Below are positions 24,805 through 33,242 of a stretch of 46,535 nt of DNA, one piece after another. The stretch comes from Clostridia bacterium (GTDB lineage: Bacteria; Bacillota; Clostridia; Christensenellales; Aristaeellaceae): positions 1-46,535 of the forward strand of contig JAFUFB010000012.1 of NCBI GenBank assembly GCA_017470145.1. The letters run 5' to 3'. The notes beneath the pieces are model-generated. The model was not told the DNA's origin. It ran no database searches and saw nothing but the letters and a program-made list of their open reading frames with translations. Position 1 is the first letter of the stretch, and each line of letters begins with the position of its first letter. Made by a program: the position numbers and the translations under genes.

Positions 24805-26408
24805 TGGTCATTTCCCTCCTGTTTGATGTTCAAAAGCGTCGGAAATCCTTCTTCCGCGCCTGTCAGTATTCCCTCCAGATACATGGGGGCCAAAGGGTTC
24901 TCGTCGGGATAAAAGTCCTGTCCTTCCACCTGAACCCGCCAGGCCGGGGTTTCCCCTTCCGCCATGGTCAGGGTGTAGGTAAAGCGCCGGGCCGCCGTCC
25001 CCCGGCTTTTCAGCTCGTCATAAGCCCAGCCTGCCAGGAAGCCCTCCGTCGGGGCGGCCAGGGCTTGTTCCCCCTGCTGAAACACCACGTATTTCACGCC
25101 GCTGCGGTTCAGGGTTCGCAGGGCCGCTCCGCCGATTTCCCAGGCCGCGGTGTCTGGCGTGTCCGTCTCTTCAGTGGTTTCTTCCACCCGCAGGATCAGG
25201 GCGTCCCCTTGGAGAGCGTCCTGTGGATCCCAATCCCCCAGGGCCACGGTGAACCGCCGGGGCGCTCCCTTTCCATCGGAAAGGTTCAGCTCCAGCTCCT
25301 CTCCCTCCAGGGTCAGGGTGTGCATGGGTTCCTCCCCGGCGGAATCCCCCAGGTTCAGGTTCACCTGGGCATAATCATGGGTGGTCACCACCCGGCTCTT
25401 CCCATGGGTCTGCCGCTGGCCGGATCCGCCGCCGGAATAATACGCTGGCGCAGCGGGCGCCTCCCATTCAATTTCTTCATAGGGATCCATTGTGGGTTCC
25501 GGCGTGACCGTAGGTTCCGGGATCGCTGTCGTCTCTGGCGTTTCCACAGGCGCTGGAATCTCCGGCACCTCCGGCGATTCTGAAGGCACTGGCGTTTTCT
25601 CTGGCAGGGGCGTTATCTCCGGCACCCCCTCGAAGGCGTCCTCCGCCAGGAAGGACACTCCCTCCAATCCCGTTCTATCTAATCTCCCGCAATTCCAAAA
25701 AGCATGGGCAAGGATCGTGTTCAACCGGCTATCTGTGGTCCGGATCACCTGTCGCAGGGCGGCGCATTCCGCGAAGGCATTCTCCTGAATTTCCTCCACC
25801 GAGTCCGGCAGCACTACGATCTCCAGCGCCGTGTCTCCCCGGAAGGCCTCCCGGCCGATGACCCGGACCCCCGCCGGGATTTCCGCCACCTGGCGGCTGG
25901 AGCGGCCCCGCCAGCCCACCAGTACATCCCCTTCGATGACATACAGCTGTTCCGGAGCCAGGATCGACTCCGGGGAAGGCGTTTCCACCGGAACCAGCGT
26001 CTCCTCCGCAGGGGGAAGCTCCGTGATCTCCACCGGGTCCTCCGGCATCGGCTCTTCCGTGGGAATAGTTTCAATGATTTCGATGGGCGCCTCTGTGGGC
26101 TCTTCCACCGGGATCACCGGGATGTTCTCCCCGATCTCTTCCGTCCCCGGGAGAGTGGGCATCTCCGTCGGCGCTTCAGCAGCTGGCGCTTCCGTAGTCT
26201 CCTCCGAAGGCGTTTCCGTCGGCGGGGCCGCGTCCGTCTCTCCTTCCCCGGGGGAGGCTTCCGGCGCGGTTTCCGCGATCGGAACCTCCCAGACCTCCTC
26301 CAGCCCCTCCGCCAGGGAAGGAATGCCTATGGGGCCGCCGTTCCAGGACCCCCACAGCAGGGAGGCGGCCATCGCCAGGCTCGCTCCCCGCAGGATGATC
26401 TTTCTCAT
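24801..26408 (-). CDS. Surface protein with LRR_5 (BspA-like) repeats and Pro/Glu/Thr-rich linkers
   Basis: This 535-residue exported protein is the first gene of a seven-gene operon. After a signal peptide (about 1-33) comes a low-complexity P/E/T-rich stretch (about 45-155). BspA-type leucine-rich repeats occupy about 155-265 (VRVIGREAFRGDTALEIVVLP, IQENAFAECAALRQV, quoted in part). A second P/E/T-rich linker ends near a short GGGSG segment, and a C-terminal beta-rich domain of about 190 residues is unfamiliar. It probably sits in the cell wall as adhesin or sensor. There is no LPXTG motif. The ribosome-binding site is weak, so the start is less certain. Confidence 0.72.
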   Translation of the reverse strand: MRKIILRGASLAMAASLLWGSWNGGPIGIPSLAEGLEEVWEVPIAETAPEASPGEGETDAAPPTETPSEETTEAPAAEAPTEMPTLPGTEEIGENIPVIPVEEPTEAPIEIIETIPTEEPMPEDPVEITELPPAEETLVPVETPSPESILAPEQLYVIEGDVLVGWRGRSSRQVAEIPAGVRVIGREAFRGDTALEIVVLPDSVEEIQENAFAECAALRQVIRTTDSRLNTILAHAFWNCGRLDRTGLEGVSFLAEDAFEGVPEITPLPEKTPVPSESPEVPEIPAPVETPETTAIPEPTVTPEPTMDPYEEIEWEAPAAPAYYSGGGSGQRQTHGKSRVVTTHDYAQVNLNLGDSAGEEPMHTLTLEGEELELNLSDGKGAPRRFTVALGDWDPQDALQGDALILRVEETTEETDTPDTAAWEIGGAALRTLNRSGVKYVVFQQGEQALAAPTEGFLAGWAYDELKSRGTAARRFTYTLTMAEGETPAWRVQVEGQDFYPDENPLAPMYLEGILTGAEEGFPTLLNIKQEGNDQ

Positions 26409-26439
26409 CTTTCGCGTCTCTCTTTGCCAAATAAATTGG

Positions 26440-26460
26440 GCGCGGATATTTGAAATCCGC
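26440..26460. repeat. Small hairpin in the LRR operon leader
   Basis: GCGGAT and its near-complement ATCCGC form a short stem just downstream of the operon's predicted start site. Its function is unknown. Confidence 0.3.
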
Positions 26461-26466
26461 ACCCTG

Positions 26467-26495
26467 ATTATACCGTTTTCCCCATGCCTTGTCTA
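26467..26495 (-). promoter_or_regulatory. Promoter of the seven-gene surface/transport operon
   Basis: On the minus strand TAGACA (26490-26495), 17 bp and TATAAT (26467-26472). It is the only good promoter seen ahead of the block that ends at 16993. Confidence 0.82.
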
Positions 26496-26522
26496 TGAAT
26501 CCGGTGAAATGTTACATTTGCG

Positions 26523-27407
26523 TTACTCCCCGATCTTTCCAAAGCAGATCATGCTGCCCTGGGATCGGAGGCCCTTATCCCCGGTTTCGATGATTTTCCC
26601 GTTGAACATCAGGGTCGCCGTCTGGCCCCCGTCCAGGTTCAGGGCCTCCACGCAGCCCTTTTCCTGCAACAGCTGGGCCATCCAGTCCAGATGCACCCCC
26701 GCGTAGCTGCCCTTGGGCCGGCCCCGCACCACCAGGGCCACATAATGCCAGGGTTCCACCATTCCCAGGGCCACCCGGGGCTCATTGTAGGGATAGTACT
26801 TGGGGTTCAGCACCTCAGGATTGATCTCTCCCTCGGAGATCAGGATGGGCCCGAAGGAGAACACCTGCTGGGCCCCCATAGCCAGATATTCCTCCGCCGT
26901 GTAGGCATCGCAGACGTAGGTTTTCATGCTGCCATCGGGATACAGCGCCATGGTGTCCAGGTTAGGCCAGGCCCGCTTCTTGGCACTGTTGCGGGTCTTG
27001 GTGGCCAGGATTTCCCCGTCCCGGATCACCACGCCCTTGTAGTCATACTTCTGCAGCCGGATGCCGTACATATCATCGCTCATGGCAAAGAGGGGATGGG
27101 CCTTCTCCTGCAGCAGCTCCGGGCTCACCAGCTTATAGCCAGCCGGGCGCTTCTTCGTGGGCTCCGTCATCACGGGATACAGGGGGCTTTCCGGCGAGGC
27201 CCAGATCTCCGCCACGCAGTATTCCCGGGTCTTCGTGGCGCTGCCCACCTTGACCTTCTCCGACGCCTGATCGATGACGATGGTCAGGGCGTCGGAATGA
27301 TATTCCCACCGGCCGTTTTCCGGATCCTCCATCAGGGTCGGGGTCTCGGCCAGGCACCCGCTCCAAAGGAGCAGCGCCGCCAAGCACAGTGTCAAGCATC
27401 GTCTCAT
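26523..27407 (-). CDS. Phosphodiester glycosidase (NAGPA-domain) family protein
   Basis: This 294-residue exported protein matches the NAGPA family, related to the human mannose-6-phosphate uncovering enzyme. Typical segments are ALGMVEPWHYVALVVRGR (about 213-230) and the C-terminal ALNLDGGQTATLMFNG (about 257-272). In bacteria the domain is thought to act on wall or exopolysaccharide phosphodiesters. The N-terminus is a signal sequence; WSGC near residue 18 resembles an imperfect lipobox, so it may be a lipoprotein. AAGGA precedes the ATG. It is the last gene of the operon starting with the HsdR/GIY-YIG fusion. Confidence 0.87.
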   Translation of the reverse strand: MRRCLTLCLAALLLWSGCLAETPTLMEDPENGRWEYHSDALTIVIDQASEKVKVGSATKTREYCVAEIWASPESPLYPVMTEPTKKRPAGYKLVSPELLQEKAHPLFAMSDDMYGIRLQKYDYKGVVIRDGEILATKTRNSAKKRAWPNLDTMALYPDGSMKTYVCDAYTAEEYLAMGAQQVFSFGPILISEGEINPEVLNPKYYPYNEPRVALGMVEPWHYVALVVRGRPKGSYAGVHLDWMAQLLQEKGCVEALNLDGGQTATLMFNGKIIETGDKGLRSQGSMICFGKIGE

Positions 27408-27443
27408 TGGATCAGTCCTTCCCCTTTCGTTTTTCCTTCGGCC

Positions 27444-28259
27444 TCATTTGATGTAATAGGCCCGCAGAATCGCCTCGTTCCATCGGGCGGGCAGAAATTT
27501 GTGCAGATACACCGCCAGGTGTTGGTCCGGGCTGGCGATCCGCCGCCGGAAGGGCATCCATTTTCTGTCCAGCATCCGGGCCACCTTCCGTCCCAGCCGG
27601 TCCGGGTCGCTGCCATGGGTTTCGTCATGGTGGATTTTCGCCGTAGCGCTGTCGTAGGCCGCGGCATAGGGGGATTCCGGCCCCATCTTCGCCCCGTGGG
27701 GGCGATATTTCTCGCTGCCGCTGCGGTGATCTCCTGGCTCCACCAGCGCCACCTGAATGCCGAAGGGCCTTACCTCCATCTGCAGTCCCTCGGCGTATCC
27801 CTCGATGGCGTGCTTGCTGGCGGTGTAGGCGTTCTGGAAGGGGATGCCCATGAGTCCGTTGATGGAGGAATACATCACGATTCGGCCTTCTTTTTGCGCC
27901 CTCATGATGGGCAGCGCCTGCTGATTCATCCGCACCATGCCCAGGAAATTGGTGTTCATCACCCGCTGATATTCCTCCACCGTGGTTTCCTCACAGGAGC
28001 CCAGCACCAGCATCCCCGCGCATTGCACCACCGCGTCCACCCAGGGGGAGATTTCCAGCGCCGCGTCGCAGAAGGCCTGCACGCTCTCCTCCCGGGTTAC
28101 GTCCAGGGGCAGCTGATGGATACCCTCCTTCTCCTCCGCCTGGGCGAAACTGCGGGCCCCGGCGATCACCGTCCATCCCGCGTCCCGCAGGGCCAGGGCC
28201 GTGTGCAGCCCCAGGCCGCTGGAAGCCCCCGTGACCCAGACGGTCTTCTGCCTGTTCAT
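27444..28259 (-). CDS. Short-chain dehydrogenase/reductase (SDR)
   Basis: This 271-residue classical SDR has TGASSGLG at 10-17 (cofactor), CAG at 80-82 replacing the usual NAG, SSINGL near 131 with the catalytic Ser, and YTASK with Tyr145 and Lys149. The substrate is unknown. I chose the ATG at 28259 because [13 protein letters not shown] is a normal SDR N-terminus and the codon overlaps the stop of the upstream nuclease-fusion gene by four bases (ATGA). This indicates tight coupling with a gene of apparently unrelated function. Confidence 0.9.
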   Translation of the reverse strand: MNRQKTVWVTGASSGLGLHTALALRDAGWTVIAGARSFAQAEEKEGIHQLPLDVTREESVQAFCDAALEISPWVDAVVQCAGMLVLGSCEETTVEEYQRVMNTNFLGMVRMNQQALPIMRAQKEGRIVMYSSINGLMGIPFQNAYTASKHAIEGYAEGLQMEVRPFGIQVALVEPGDHRSGSEKYRPHGAKMGPESPYAAAYDSATAKIHHDETHGSDPDRLGRKVARMLDRKWMPFRRRIASPDQHLAVYLHKFLPARWNEAILRAYYIK

Positions 28260-29839
28260 GATTCCTGTTCTCCTTCCTGCTCCTCCGCCGGCTGACGCCA
28301 TGCCTCAATCAGCCGCTGCTTCTGCCCCCGGGAAAGCTGCTTCATCCGCCATTCCCGGCGCATGGCCTCCTCCTTGGAGGCGAATTCCTCATAATACACC
28401 AGCCGCACCGGCCGCCGACTACGGGTATATTTCGCCCCCCGGCCCTCGTTGTGGGCGCTAATCCGGCGGCCCAGATCGTTGGTCCAGCCGCAGTAGAGAC
28501 TGCCGTCCGCGCATTCCAGCAGATAGGTATAGTTCCCTCCCTGCTCCGGCTCCGCGGCCCGGGTGTATCGGATGATCATCGCCCCGGGGTCCGCTCCCCG
28601 CAGCCCGCTGGCGAAGCGGCTCATCCGCTCCGATCCCGGGAAGGGGGATGGCAAAATGAACACCCGCCGACCGGCGAAATCCCGTTCCTCCGCCTCCCGC
28701 AGCCAGGTTTTGGGTCGCTCCGCCGGCTCCATCAGCAGGGGCTTCCCCGCCTCCGTGCGGCCCCGCCGGCCCGTTTCCAGGCCCACTTCCCGCAGTCGGA
28801 CGTCCATCTGCTTTAGCTCCCGCCGGTTGGCCGCTACCCAGTAGATTCGGCTGTCCGGCATCTCCTCCTGAATCATCTCCATCAGGGAGGCGATCAGCGC
28901 CGCCTCCCCCGAGGCGCCGTGGGCCGCCATCCGCCAATTGCGGAAGCCCCGGCGAATCTTCCCCCGGGCCTGCCACAGGGCAAAAAACTGTTCCGCGGAC
29001 AACAGGTTCTTCCGCAGCTCCGCCCCCTCCTGGCCGTATCGAAGGCCGCAGCGAATCAGGAAGAGGAATCGCTCCGGGGCGAACAGCGCTGTCAGCATGC
29101 GATGGGTCAGGGTCTGGGGGGACAGGCTCCGCCGAGCCTCCCGATTTCGGGGCAGCGCCTTCAACCCCAGGTCTCGCAGCAGGGCCTCCAGGGTCTCCGG
29201 GGGCGTCTCCCGCAGCTGAACCCCCGTGCCCCGATAGCTCTCCGGAAACACCCGCAGGGGAAAATCCTCCCGGGCAATGGTGGCGAAGCAGGCGCCCTCT
29301 GTAGGCAGCAGGCGATCCCCGTCGTATTCCCGGTTGTTGGAAAAGGCCAGCACCTGGGCCGCCTGCAGATAGGGGCGGAATTCCGGCCGGCCGAAGCGAT
29401 CCCGCATCCGGTCGTATTCCGCCTGAATGCCCTTGCTCTGCCGCTCGGTCTTGACCTCGATCATGGCCAGAGGCAGCCCATTGACCATCAGGGTCAGGTC
29501 TGGCCGGAACCGGCTTTTCCCCTGGCCGCAGCTCAATTCCGGAATCACCAGGAACTCGTTGTTCTCCGCCCGGCCATAGTCGATCAGCCGCCGGCCCTGC
29601 CAGCCCTCCCGGATCAGGCGATAAAAGCGCTCCCCCAGGTCCGGCCGGTTCAGGCTTTCCGCCAGGGTATCCATCAGCTCCTGGGCCTGTTCCTCCCTCA
29701 GCGCTTCCCCGTTGATCCGGCTCACCGCCGCCCGCAGAGAATCCCCCAGGATGTTCGTCCGCCGATCCCGCAGGGCTTCCCGGCCAGGGAAGTATCCATA
29801 GCCCAGCCGCGTCAAATGCAGCGCCGCCGGAAGCTTCAT
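28256..29839 (-). CDS. HsdR N-terminal nuclease fused to a GIY-YIG nuclease
   Basis: In this protein of about 527 residues, residues 60-190 match the HsdR N-terminal (type I restriction endonuclease) domain. Its PD-(D/E)XK core is intact: RPD with Asp114, then MIEVK with Glu128 and Lys130, and a following Gln139/Tyr142. Residues 250-345 align by eye with the start of the HsdR motor, but the Walker A site reads HGASGEAAL (307-315) with Lys replaced by Glu. Residues 437-512 form a UPF0213-like GIY-YIG domain ([32 protein letters not shown]) with its Arg and Glu kept. There is no HsdM or HsdS nearby. The start at 29839 follows GGGAGG; a start at 29917 is possible. Confidence 0.8.
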   Translation of the reverse strand: MKLPAALHLTRLGYGYFPGREALRDRRTNILGDSLRAAVSRINGEALREEQAQELMDTLAESLNRPDLGERFYRLIREGWQGRRLIDYGRAENNEFLVIPELSCGQGKSRFRPDLTLMVNGLPLAMIEVKTERQSKGIQAEYDRMRDRFGRPEFRPYLQAAQVLAFSNNREYDGDRLLPTEGACFATIAREDFPLRVFPESYRGTGVQLRETPPETLEALLRDLGLKALPRNREARRSLSPQTLTHRMLTALFAPERFLFLIRCGLRYGQEGAELRKNLLSAEQFFALWQARGKIRRGFRNWRMAAHGASGEAALIASLMEMIQEEMPDSRIYWVAANRRELKQMDVRLREVGLETGRRGRTEAGKPLLMEPAERPKTWLREAEERDFAGRRVFILPSPFPGSERMSRFASGLRGADPGAMIIRYTRAAEPEQGGNYTYLLECADGSLYCGWTNDLGRRISAHNEGRGAKYTRSRRPVRLVYYEEFASKEEAMRREWRMKQLSRGQKQRLIEAWRQPAEEQEGEQES

Positions 29840-29927
29840 CAGCACATCCTCCCGCCGAAGGCCGGCCACGGCGATTCCCCCCTTGTCTTCCCGATGTTCC
29901 CCTGCATCATACACCATTTTTTCCCAG

Positions 29928-29966
29928 AAAAAAAGCCCGCCTCCCCCTTTTCCAGGAGAGACGGCG
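29928..29966 (-). terminator. Rho-independent terminator after the rubredoxin gene
   Basis: On the minus strand a GC-rich stem (GCCGTCTCTCC region with GGGAGGCGGGC, some G-U pairs) ends in a run of seven Ts. It lies about 10 bp beyond the rubredoxin stop and closes that gene before the fusion-nuclease operon. Confidence 0.8.
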
Positions 29967-29976
29967 CCTTCCGCGA

Positions 29977-30135
29977 TTATTCCACTTCGGTGAAAGCGGA
30001 CTTGTCCAGGCCGCACACGGGGCATACCCAATCCTCCGGGATGTCCTCAAAGGCGGTGCCGGGAGCGATGCCGCTGTCAGGATCGCCCACCTCGGGATCA
30101 TAGATGTATCCGCAGGGGCATTCGTACTTCTTCAT
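29977..30135 (-). CDS. Rubredoxin
   Basis: This 52-residue one-electron carrier binds a single iron through four cysteines. [19 protein letters not shown] is the rubredoxin middle, and the second knuckle CPVCG is normal. The first knuckle reads ECPCGY, so the two cysteines are one residue apart (C6, C8) rather than the usual CxxC. The codons TGC CCC TGC are clear in the sequence. A GGAGGAG site precedes the ATG. It has its own strong promoter (30188-30216), whose -35 box overlaps the end of the upstream phosphatase gene. It probably serves oxygen or peroxide defence with partners elsewhere. Confidence 0.93.
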   Translation of the reverse strand: MKKYECPCGYIYDPEVGDPDSGIAPGTAFEDIPEDWVCPVCGLDKSAFTEVE

Positions 30136-30187
30136 GGATGGTGCTCCTCCTTTTATTTTTCCGGGCCTGTCGCCCTCGTCAAGGGGT

Positions 30188-30216
30188 ATTCTACCGTCCA
30201 ATGACCTCCTTGTCAA
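30188..30216 (-). promoter_or_regulatory. Promoter of the rubredoxin gene
   Basis: On the minus strand a perfect TTGACA (30211-30216), 17 bp and TAGAAT (30188-30193). The -35 overlaps the HAD gene stop codon. Confidence 0.85.
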
Positions 30217-30851
30217 GCGGGGAAAAAGGCCTTCACCCGCTCCGGCAGGGCCTGAATCTCCGCCAGATGCGGCGTCCCCTCCGGCACAGCGCCAAAGCCG
30301 TAGGCCGCATGCAGGAAGGGCAGCCCCGCCTCCATGGTGGCGTCGTAATCCCCCTGGGTGTCGCCGATGTACAGCGCCTGCTCCAGCCCGTTCCGCTCCA
30401 CCACCAGGCGAATGTTGTATCCCTTGCCGTGGCCGGTGTGGCCGAAGTTTTCCGTGTCGTCGATGTATTGCCCCAGCTGATGATGAGCCAGGAAGGCCTC
30501 GATGTATCCCTCCTGACAGTTGCTGACAATGGCAAGGAAATAGCCCTGGGCTTTCAGGGTCCGCAGGGTCTCCTCCAGCCCGGCGTAGAGGATGCCCCCG
30601 TGCTGCAGCAGGTAATCATTCTCCCGCCGCAGGCAGGTGTCCATCAGCCGAATCGCCTCCGCCGCCGTCTCTCCGGGGAAGGTTTCCTGGGCGATGACGT
30701 CCATGGTCTTGCCCATGATGGAGTGCACATAGTCCGTGTCCATCCGCTCCGGCCGGCCCATCTCTGCCAAGGCTTCGTTCCAGGCGGCGGCCACCCCTTC
30801 CGCCGAATCCCACAGCGTGCCATCCAAATCAAACAGAATTCCTTTTTTCAT
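30213..30851 (-). CDS. HAD-superfamily hydrolase (phosphoglycolate phosphatase-like)
   Basis: This 212-residue cytoplasmic phosphatase or mutase has the HAD motifs in order: [10 protein letters not shown] at 6-15 (nucleophile first Asp), the second-motif VSN near 108-110, a Lys in GHGKGY near 141, and the acidic [10 protein letters not shown] near 160-169. A helical cap lies between motifs 1 and 2, as in subfamily I. The substrate cannot be assigned. The ATG at 30851 follows GGGG; a TTG four codons upstream is a poorer choice. It is located between a terminator (30874-30911) and the rubredoxin promoter. Confidence 0.9.
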   Translation of the reverse strand: MKKGILFDLDGTLWDSAEGVAAAWNEALAEMGRPERMDTDYVHSIMGKTMDVIAQETFPGETAAEAIRLMDTCLRRENDYLLQHGGILYAGLEETLRTLKAQGYFLAIVSNCQEGYIEAFLAHHQLGQYIDDTENFGHTGHGKGYNIRLVVERNGLEQALYIGDTQGDYDATMEAGLPFLHAAYGFGAVPEGTPHLAEIQALPERVKAFFPA

Positions 30852-30873
30852 CTTTTCCCCCAAATTGATATAT

Positions 30874-30911
30874 AAAAAGCCGGGGAAAGGGAAAAACCCA
30901 TTCTCCGGCTC
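30874..30911 (-). terminator. Terminator after the small hypothetical gene
   Basis: On the minus strand AGCCGGAGA pairs with a TCCCCGGCT region and is followed by TTTTTAT. It lies about 15 bp beyond the stop at 30926. Confidence 0.78.
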
Positions 30912-30925
30912 CTGGGCTGCGTAAA

Positions 30926-31159
30926 TTACTTATGCTCTTCCAGCCACTTTTCCGCGTTCGCCTTTGAAATGCGCTTAATATCTTCCTTGGTGTAGGGAGA
31001 TTCTTCGCCGCCGTTGGTGTACAGGAAATACTTTCCACCCTCGGTCTGGAAGAGGCACTCTTCGTAGCCAGCGGGATCGCCGATGGAACCAGCAGTCACC
31101 TTGCCCAGCAGCTCGGATGCTTCGGTATCATACTCCACACTCGCGATTGTCTTCTTCAT
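30926..31159 (-). CDS. Small conserved hypothetical protein
   Basis: This 77-residue, soluble, acidic protein begins KKTIASVEYDTEASELLG. It contains GDPAGYEECLFQTEGGKYFLY in mid-sequence (quoted in part as GYEECLFQT), and ends ISKANAEKWLEEHK. The pattern resembles small uncharacterised clostridial proteins, but I know no function and see no signal or membrane segment. AGGAGA precedes the ATG at 31159. The longer in-frame reading upstream runs through the structured-RNA candidate and the promoter and is not coding. It has its own promoter and terminator. Confidence 0.75.
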   Translation of the reverse strand: MKKTIASVEYDTEASELLGKVTAGSIGDPAGYEECLFQTEGGKYFLYTNGGEESPYTKEDIKRISKANAEKWLEEHK

Positions 31160-31232
31160 TCCCTTTCTCTCCTTTTCAAGCTCATTTTCGGACGCCAAAG
31201 CCTTATTTTTCAAGCCTTCGAATCCAATCGGC

Positions 31233-31261
31233 ATGATAACACAAATCGGTAATAAATGCAA
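31233..31261 (-). promoter_or_regulatory. Promoter of the small hypothetical gene
   Basis: On the minus strand TTGCAT (31256-31261), 17 bp and TATCAT (31233-31238). Confidence 0.75.
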
Positions 31262-31295
31262 CACTTCCCGCATGGAATAATACTGCCCAGATTGG

Positions 31296-31469
31296 ACAAG
31301 AAAGCCGCTCTTTTCGCTGCTTTTCGCCCTGCGAAGGGATGTTTCAATCCGGGGCCCTTGGAAGACGTCGGCACTTAGCGGGTGGCGAAGGCAGCCGCTT
31401 TGTGCCGCTACGTCTGGAACGGAGCGAGAGCGTGCCCCGGAGGGGAACTCCCGCGCGCAAGGGCGCTGC
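31296..31469 (-). ncRNA. Structured RNA candidate, 6S RNA-like
   Basis: This stretch of about 174 bases folds into one long rod. The closing stem is 31326-31333 with 31456-31464, followed by a large asymmetric bubble and a 7-bp stem CCGGGGC (31349-31355) with 31434-31440. A second bubble leads to a terminal arm starting GACGT (31364-31368) with 31410-31414 and continuing GGCAC/GTGCC and AGCGG/CCGCT. Length and rod-with-bubble shape match 6S RNA, the RNA polymerase regulator. On the minus strand a TAGAAT box (31476-31481) lies just before it and a hairpin plus T-rich tract (31296-31322) ends it. The -35 box is weak and I could not confirm a 6S consensus. Confidence 0.5.
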
Positions 31470-31478
31470 ATGCTCATT

Positions 31479-33242
31479 CTATTGCTTCAATATTTCCGGG
31501 CCGAATTGCTTCACCAGGCGGTTCACATCCTCCTTGGCCATGACCATCACCAGCTCCGTCCCCGTATCCGTATACTCCTCCGACAGCACCCGCCCCAGGG
31601 GGCGAATCTGTGCAATCAGACCATACTGGCTGAAGGGGATCACAAAGGTCACCGGGGCATAGTTATCTTGCAGGGCCTCGGCGATTTTCCCCCGCAGCTC
31701 CTCCAGGCCTTCGCCGGTTTTCGCAGAGATCATCACCGCGCCGGGGAAGGTGGGCCAGGGATCAGCGATGTCGCATTTGTTCACCGCCTCGATGACCTTC
31801 GCCTCCGTGGCTCCCAGGTCGCTGAGCACCTGCTCCACCGTGTCGTGCTGGGCCGCCATCTCCCGGCTGGCCCCATCGTTGACGATGACCAGCACGTCCG
31901 CCAGAGCCGCCTCCTCCAGGGTGGATCGGAAGGCGCTGACCAGGGTATGAGGCAGCTTGCGGATGAAGCCCACCGTATCCACCAGCAGATATTCCGTCTT
32001 CTCCGGGGTTTCCATCCGCCGGGATACCGCGTCCAGGGTGGCAAACAGCTGATCCTGAGCGTAGACCCCCGCCCCCGTCAGGGTGTTCAGCAGGGTGGAT
32101 TTTCCGCTGTTGGTGTATCCCACCAGGGCCACCACCGGCGTCCCGTTCTTCTCCCGGCTCTTCCGGCGGATCTCCCGCTGCTTTTCCACCTCGGAAAGCC
32201 GCCGCCGCAGCTCCGTCATCCGCTCCCGAATCCGCCGCCGGTTCATCTCCAGCTGGCTTTCCCCCGGGCCCCGGGTGCCGATGCCGCCGGCCAGCCGGCT
32301 CAGCACCAGCCCCTGGCCGATGAGCCGGGTGCTCTGGTATTGCAGCTGCGCCAGCTCCACCTGCAGCTTGCCTTCGCTGCTGACCGCCCGCTGGGCGAAA
32401 ATGTCCAGAATCAAGGTGGTTCGGTCGATGACCTTCACCCGCAGGACGTCCTCCAGGTTCCGGGTCTGGATGCCCGTCAGCTCCTCATCCAGGATGCACA
32501 GATCCGCGTCCAGGGCCTGGCATTCCCGGGCCAGCTCCTCCGCCCGGCCCCGGCCGATAAACAGCGCCCCATCCGGCTTATCCCGCTTTTGCAGGAACAT
32601 GCCCACCACCTGGGCGCCGGCGGTTTCCGCCAATCGCTTCAGCTCCTCCAGGGATTCCTGGCTTTCGATTCCCATCAGCACGGCCTTCTCCGGCCCCTCG
32701 GAAACCTGATCCGTCTCCGCCACGCCCACCAGCCCGTCACTAATCTCGATCTGGTCCAGCCATTCCCCGTCCGGCACCTTGTACCAGGCCACCCGGGGCG
32801 GCATCAGGATATCCTTCTCCGAGGTCAGGAAGGCGGTTTGTACATTCAGTGGTTCCCCGTCCTTGACCCCCACCGCCGTCATGGCGTCGTATCGGAAGAT
32901 CTTCAGCGCGCTGAGATCCACATCGCTCAGGTGCCCATCCCCGTCCGGATGGGTGTGGATGCAGCGCACCCGGCTGAGCCGCCGGGCATTGCGGCGCAGC
33001 CGGAAATCCACCAGCTCCACGTCGCAATCCGTGCCCACCGCCACGTGCACAATCTCCCCATCCCGGGTGATGTAAATGGCGATTTCCCGGTTCAGCTTGC
33101 AGGAATATTCCGCCAGCAGCTGCATCAGCTCCCGGGGCAGATATTCCCCCTCCTCCAGCTCGTAATTATACAGGTCGTCCAGCTGAGCCAGCAGGGCGTC
33201 CCGGATGCCTTCGATGTTTCCCTGTACGTTATGCTTAATCAT
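31479..33242 (-). CDS. hflX: GTPase HflX
   Basis: This 587-residue GTPase binds the 50S subunit and helps split stalled or stressed ribosomes. An N-terminal extension of about 180 residues precedes the HflX core. The core has the glycine-rich SRLAGGIGTRGPGESQLE loop near 352-369 (quoted by its ends), G1 GYTNSGKST, G3 DTVGF and G4 NKCD, followed by a short C-terminal domain. The length is typical of clostridial HflX but longer than the enterobacterial protein. It is the last gene of the rsmA-dut-manA-hflX operon, starting directly after the manA stop (TAA-ATG). The stop codon TAG is part of the putative -10 box of the RNA gene downstream. Confidence 0.95.
   Translation of the reverse strand: MIKHNVQGNIEGIRDALLAQLDDLYNYELEEGEYLPRELMQLLAEYSCKLNREIAIYITRDGEIVHVAVGTDCDVELVDFRLRRNARRLSRVRCIHTHPDGDGHLSDVDLSALKIFRYDAMTAVGVKDGEPLNVQTAFLTSEKDILMPPRVAWYKVPDGEWLDQIEISDGLVGVAETDQVSEGPEKAVLMGIESQESLEELKRLAETAGAQVVGMFLQKRDKPDGALFIGRGRAEELARECQALDADLCILDEELTGIQTRNLEDVLRVKVIDRTTLILDIFAQRAVSSEGKLQVELAQLQYQSTRLIGQGLVLSRLAGGIGTRGPGESQLEMNRRRIRERMTELRRRLSEVEKQREIRRKSREKNGTPVVALVGYTNSGKSTLLNTLTGAGVYAQDQLFATLDAVSRRMETPEKTEYLLVDTVGFIRKLPHTLVSAFRSTLEEAALADVLVIVNDGASREMAAQHDTVEQVLSDLGATEAKVIEAVNKCDIADPWPTFPGAVMISAKTGEGLEELRGKIAEALQDNYAPVTFVIPFSQYGLIAQIRPLGRVLSEEYTDTGTELVMVMAKEDVNRLVKQFGPEILKQ

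Noticed and set aside
31160-31477. Longer reading (183 codons) of the small hypothetical gene
   Set aside because: The extension crosses a good promoter and a strongly structured RNA-like region, and the ATG at 31159 has its own AGGAGA site.
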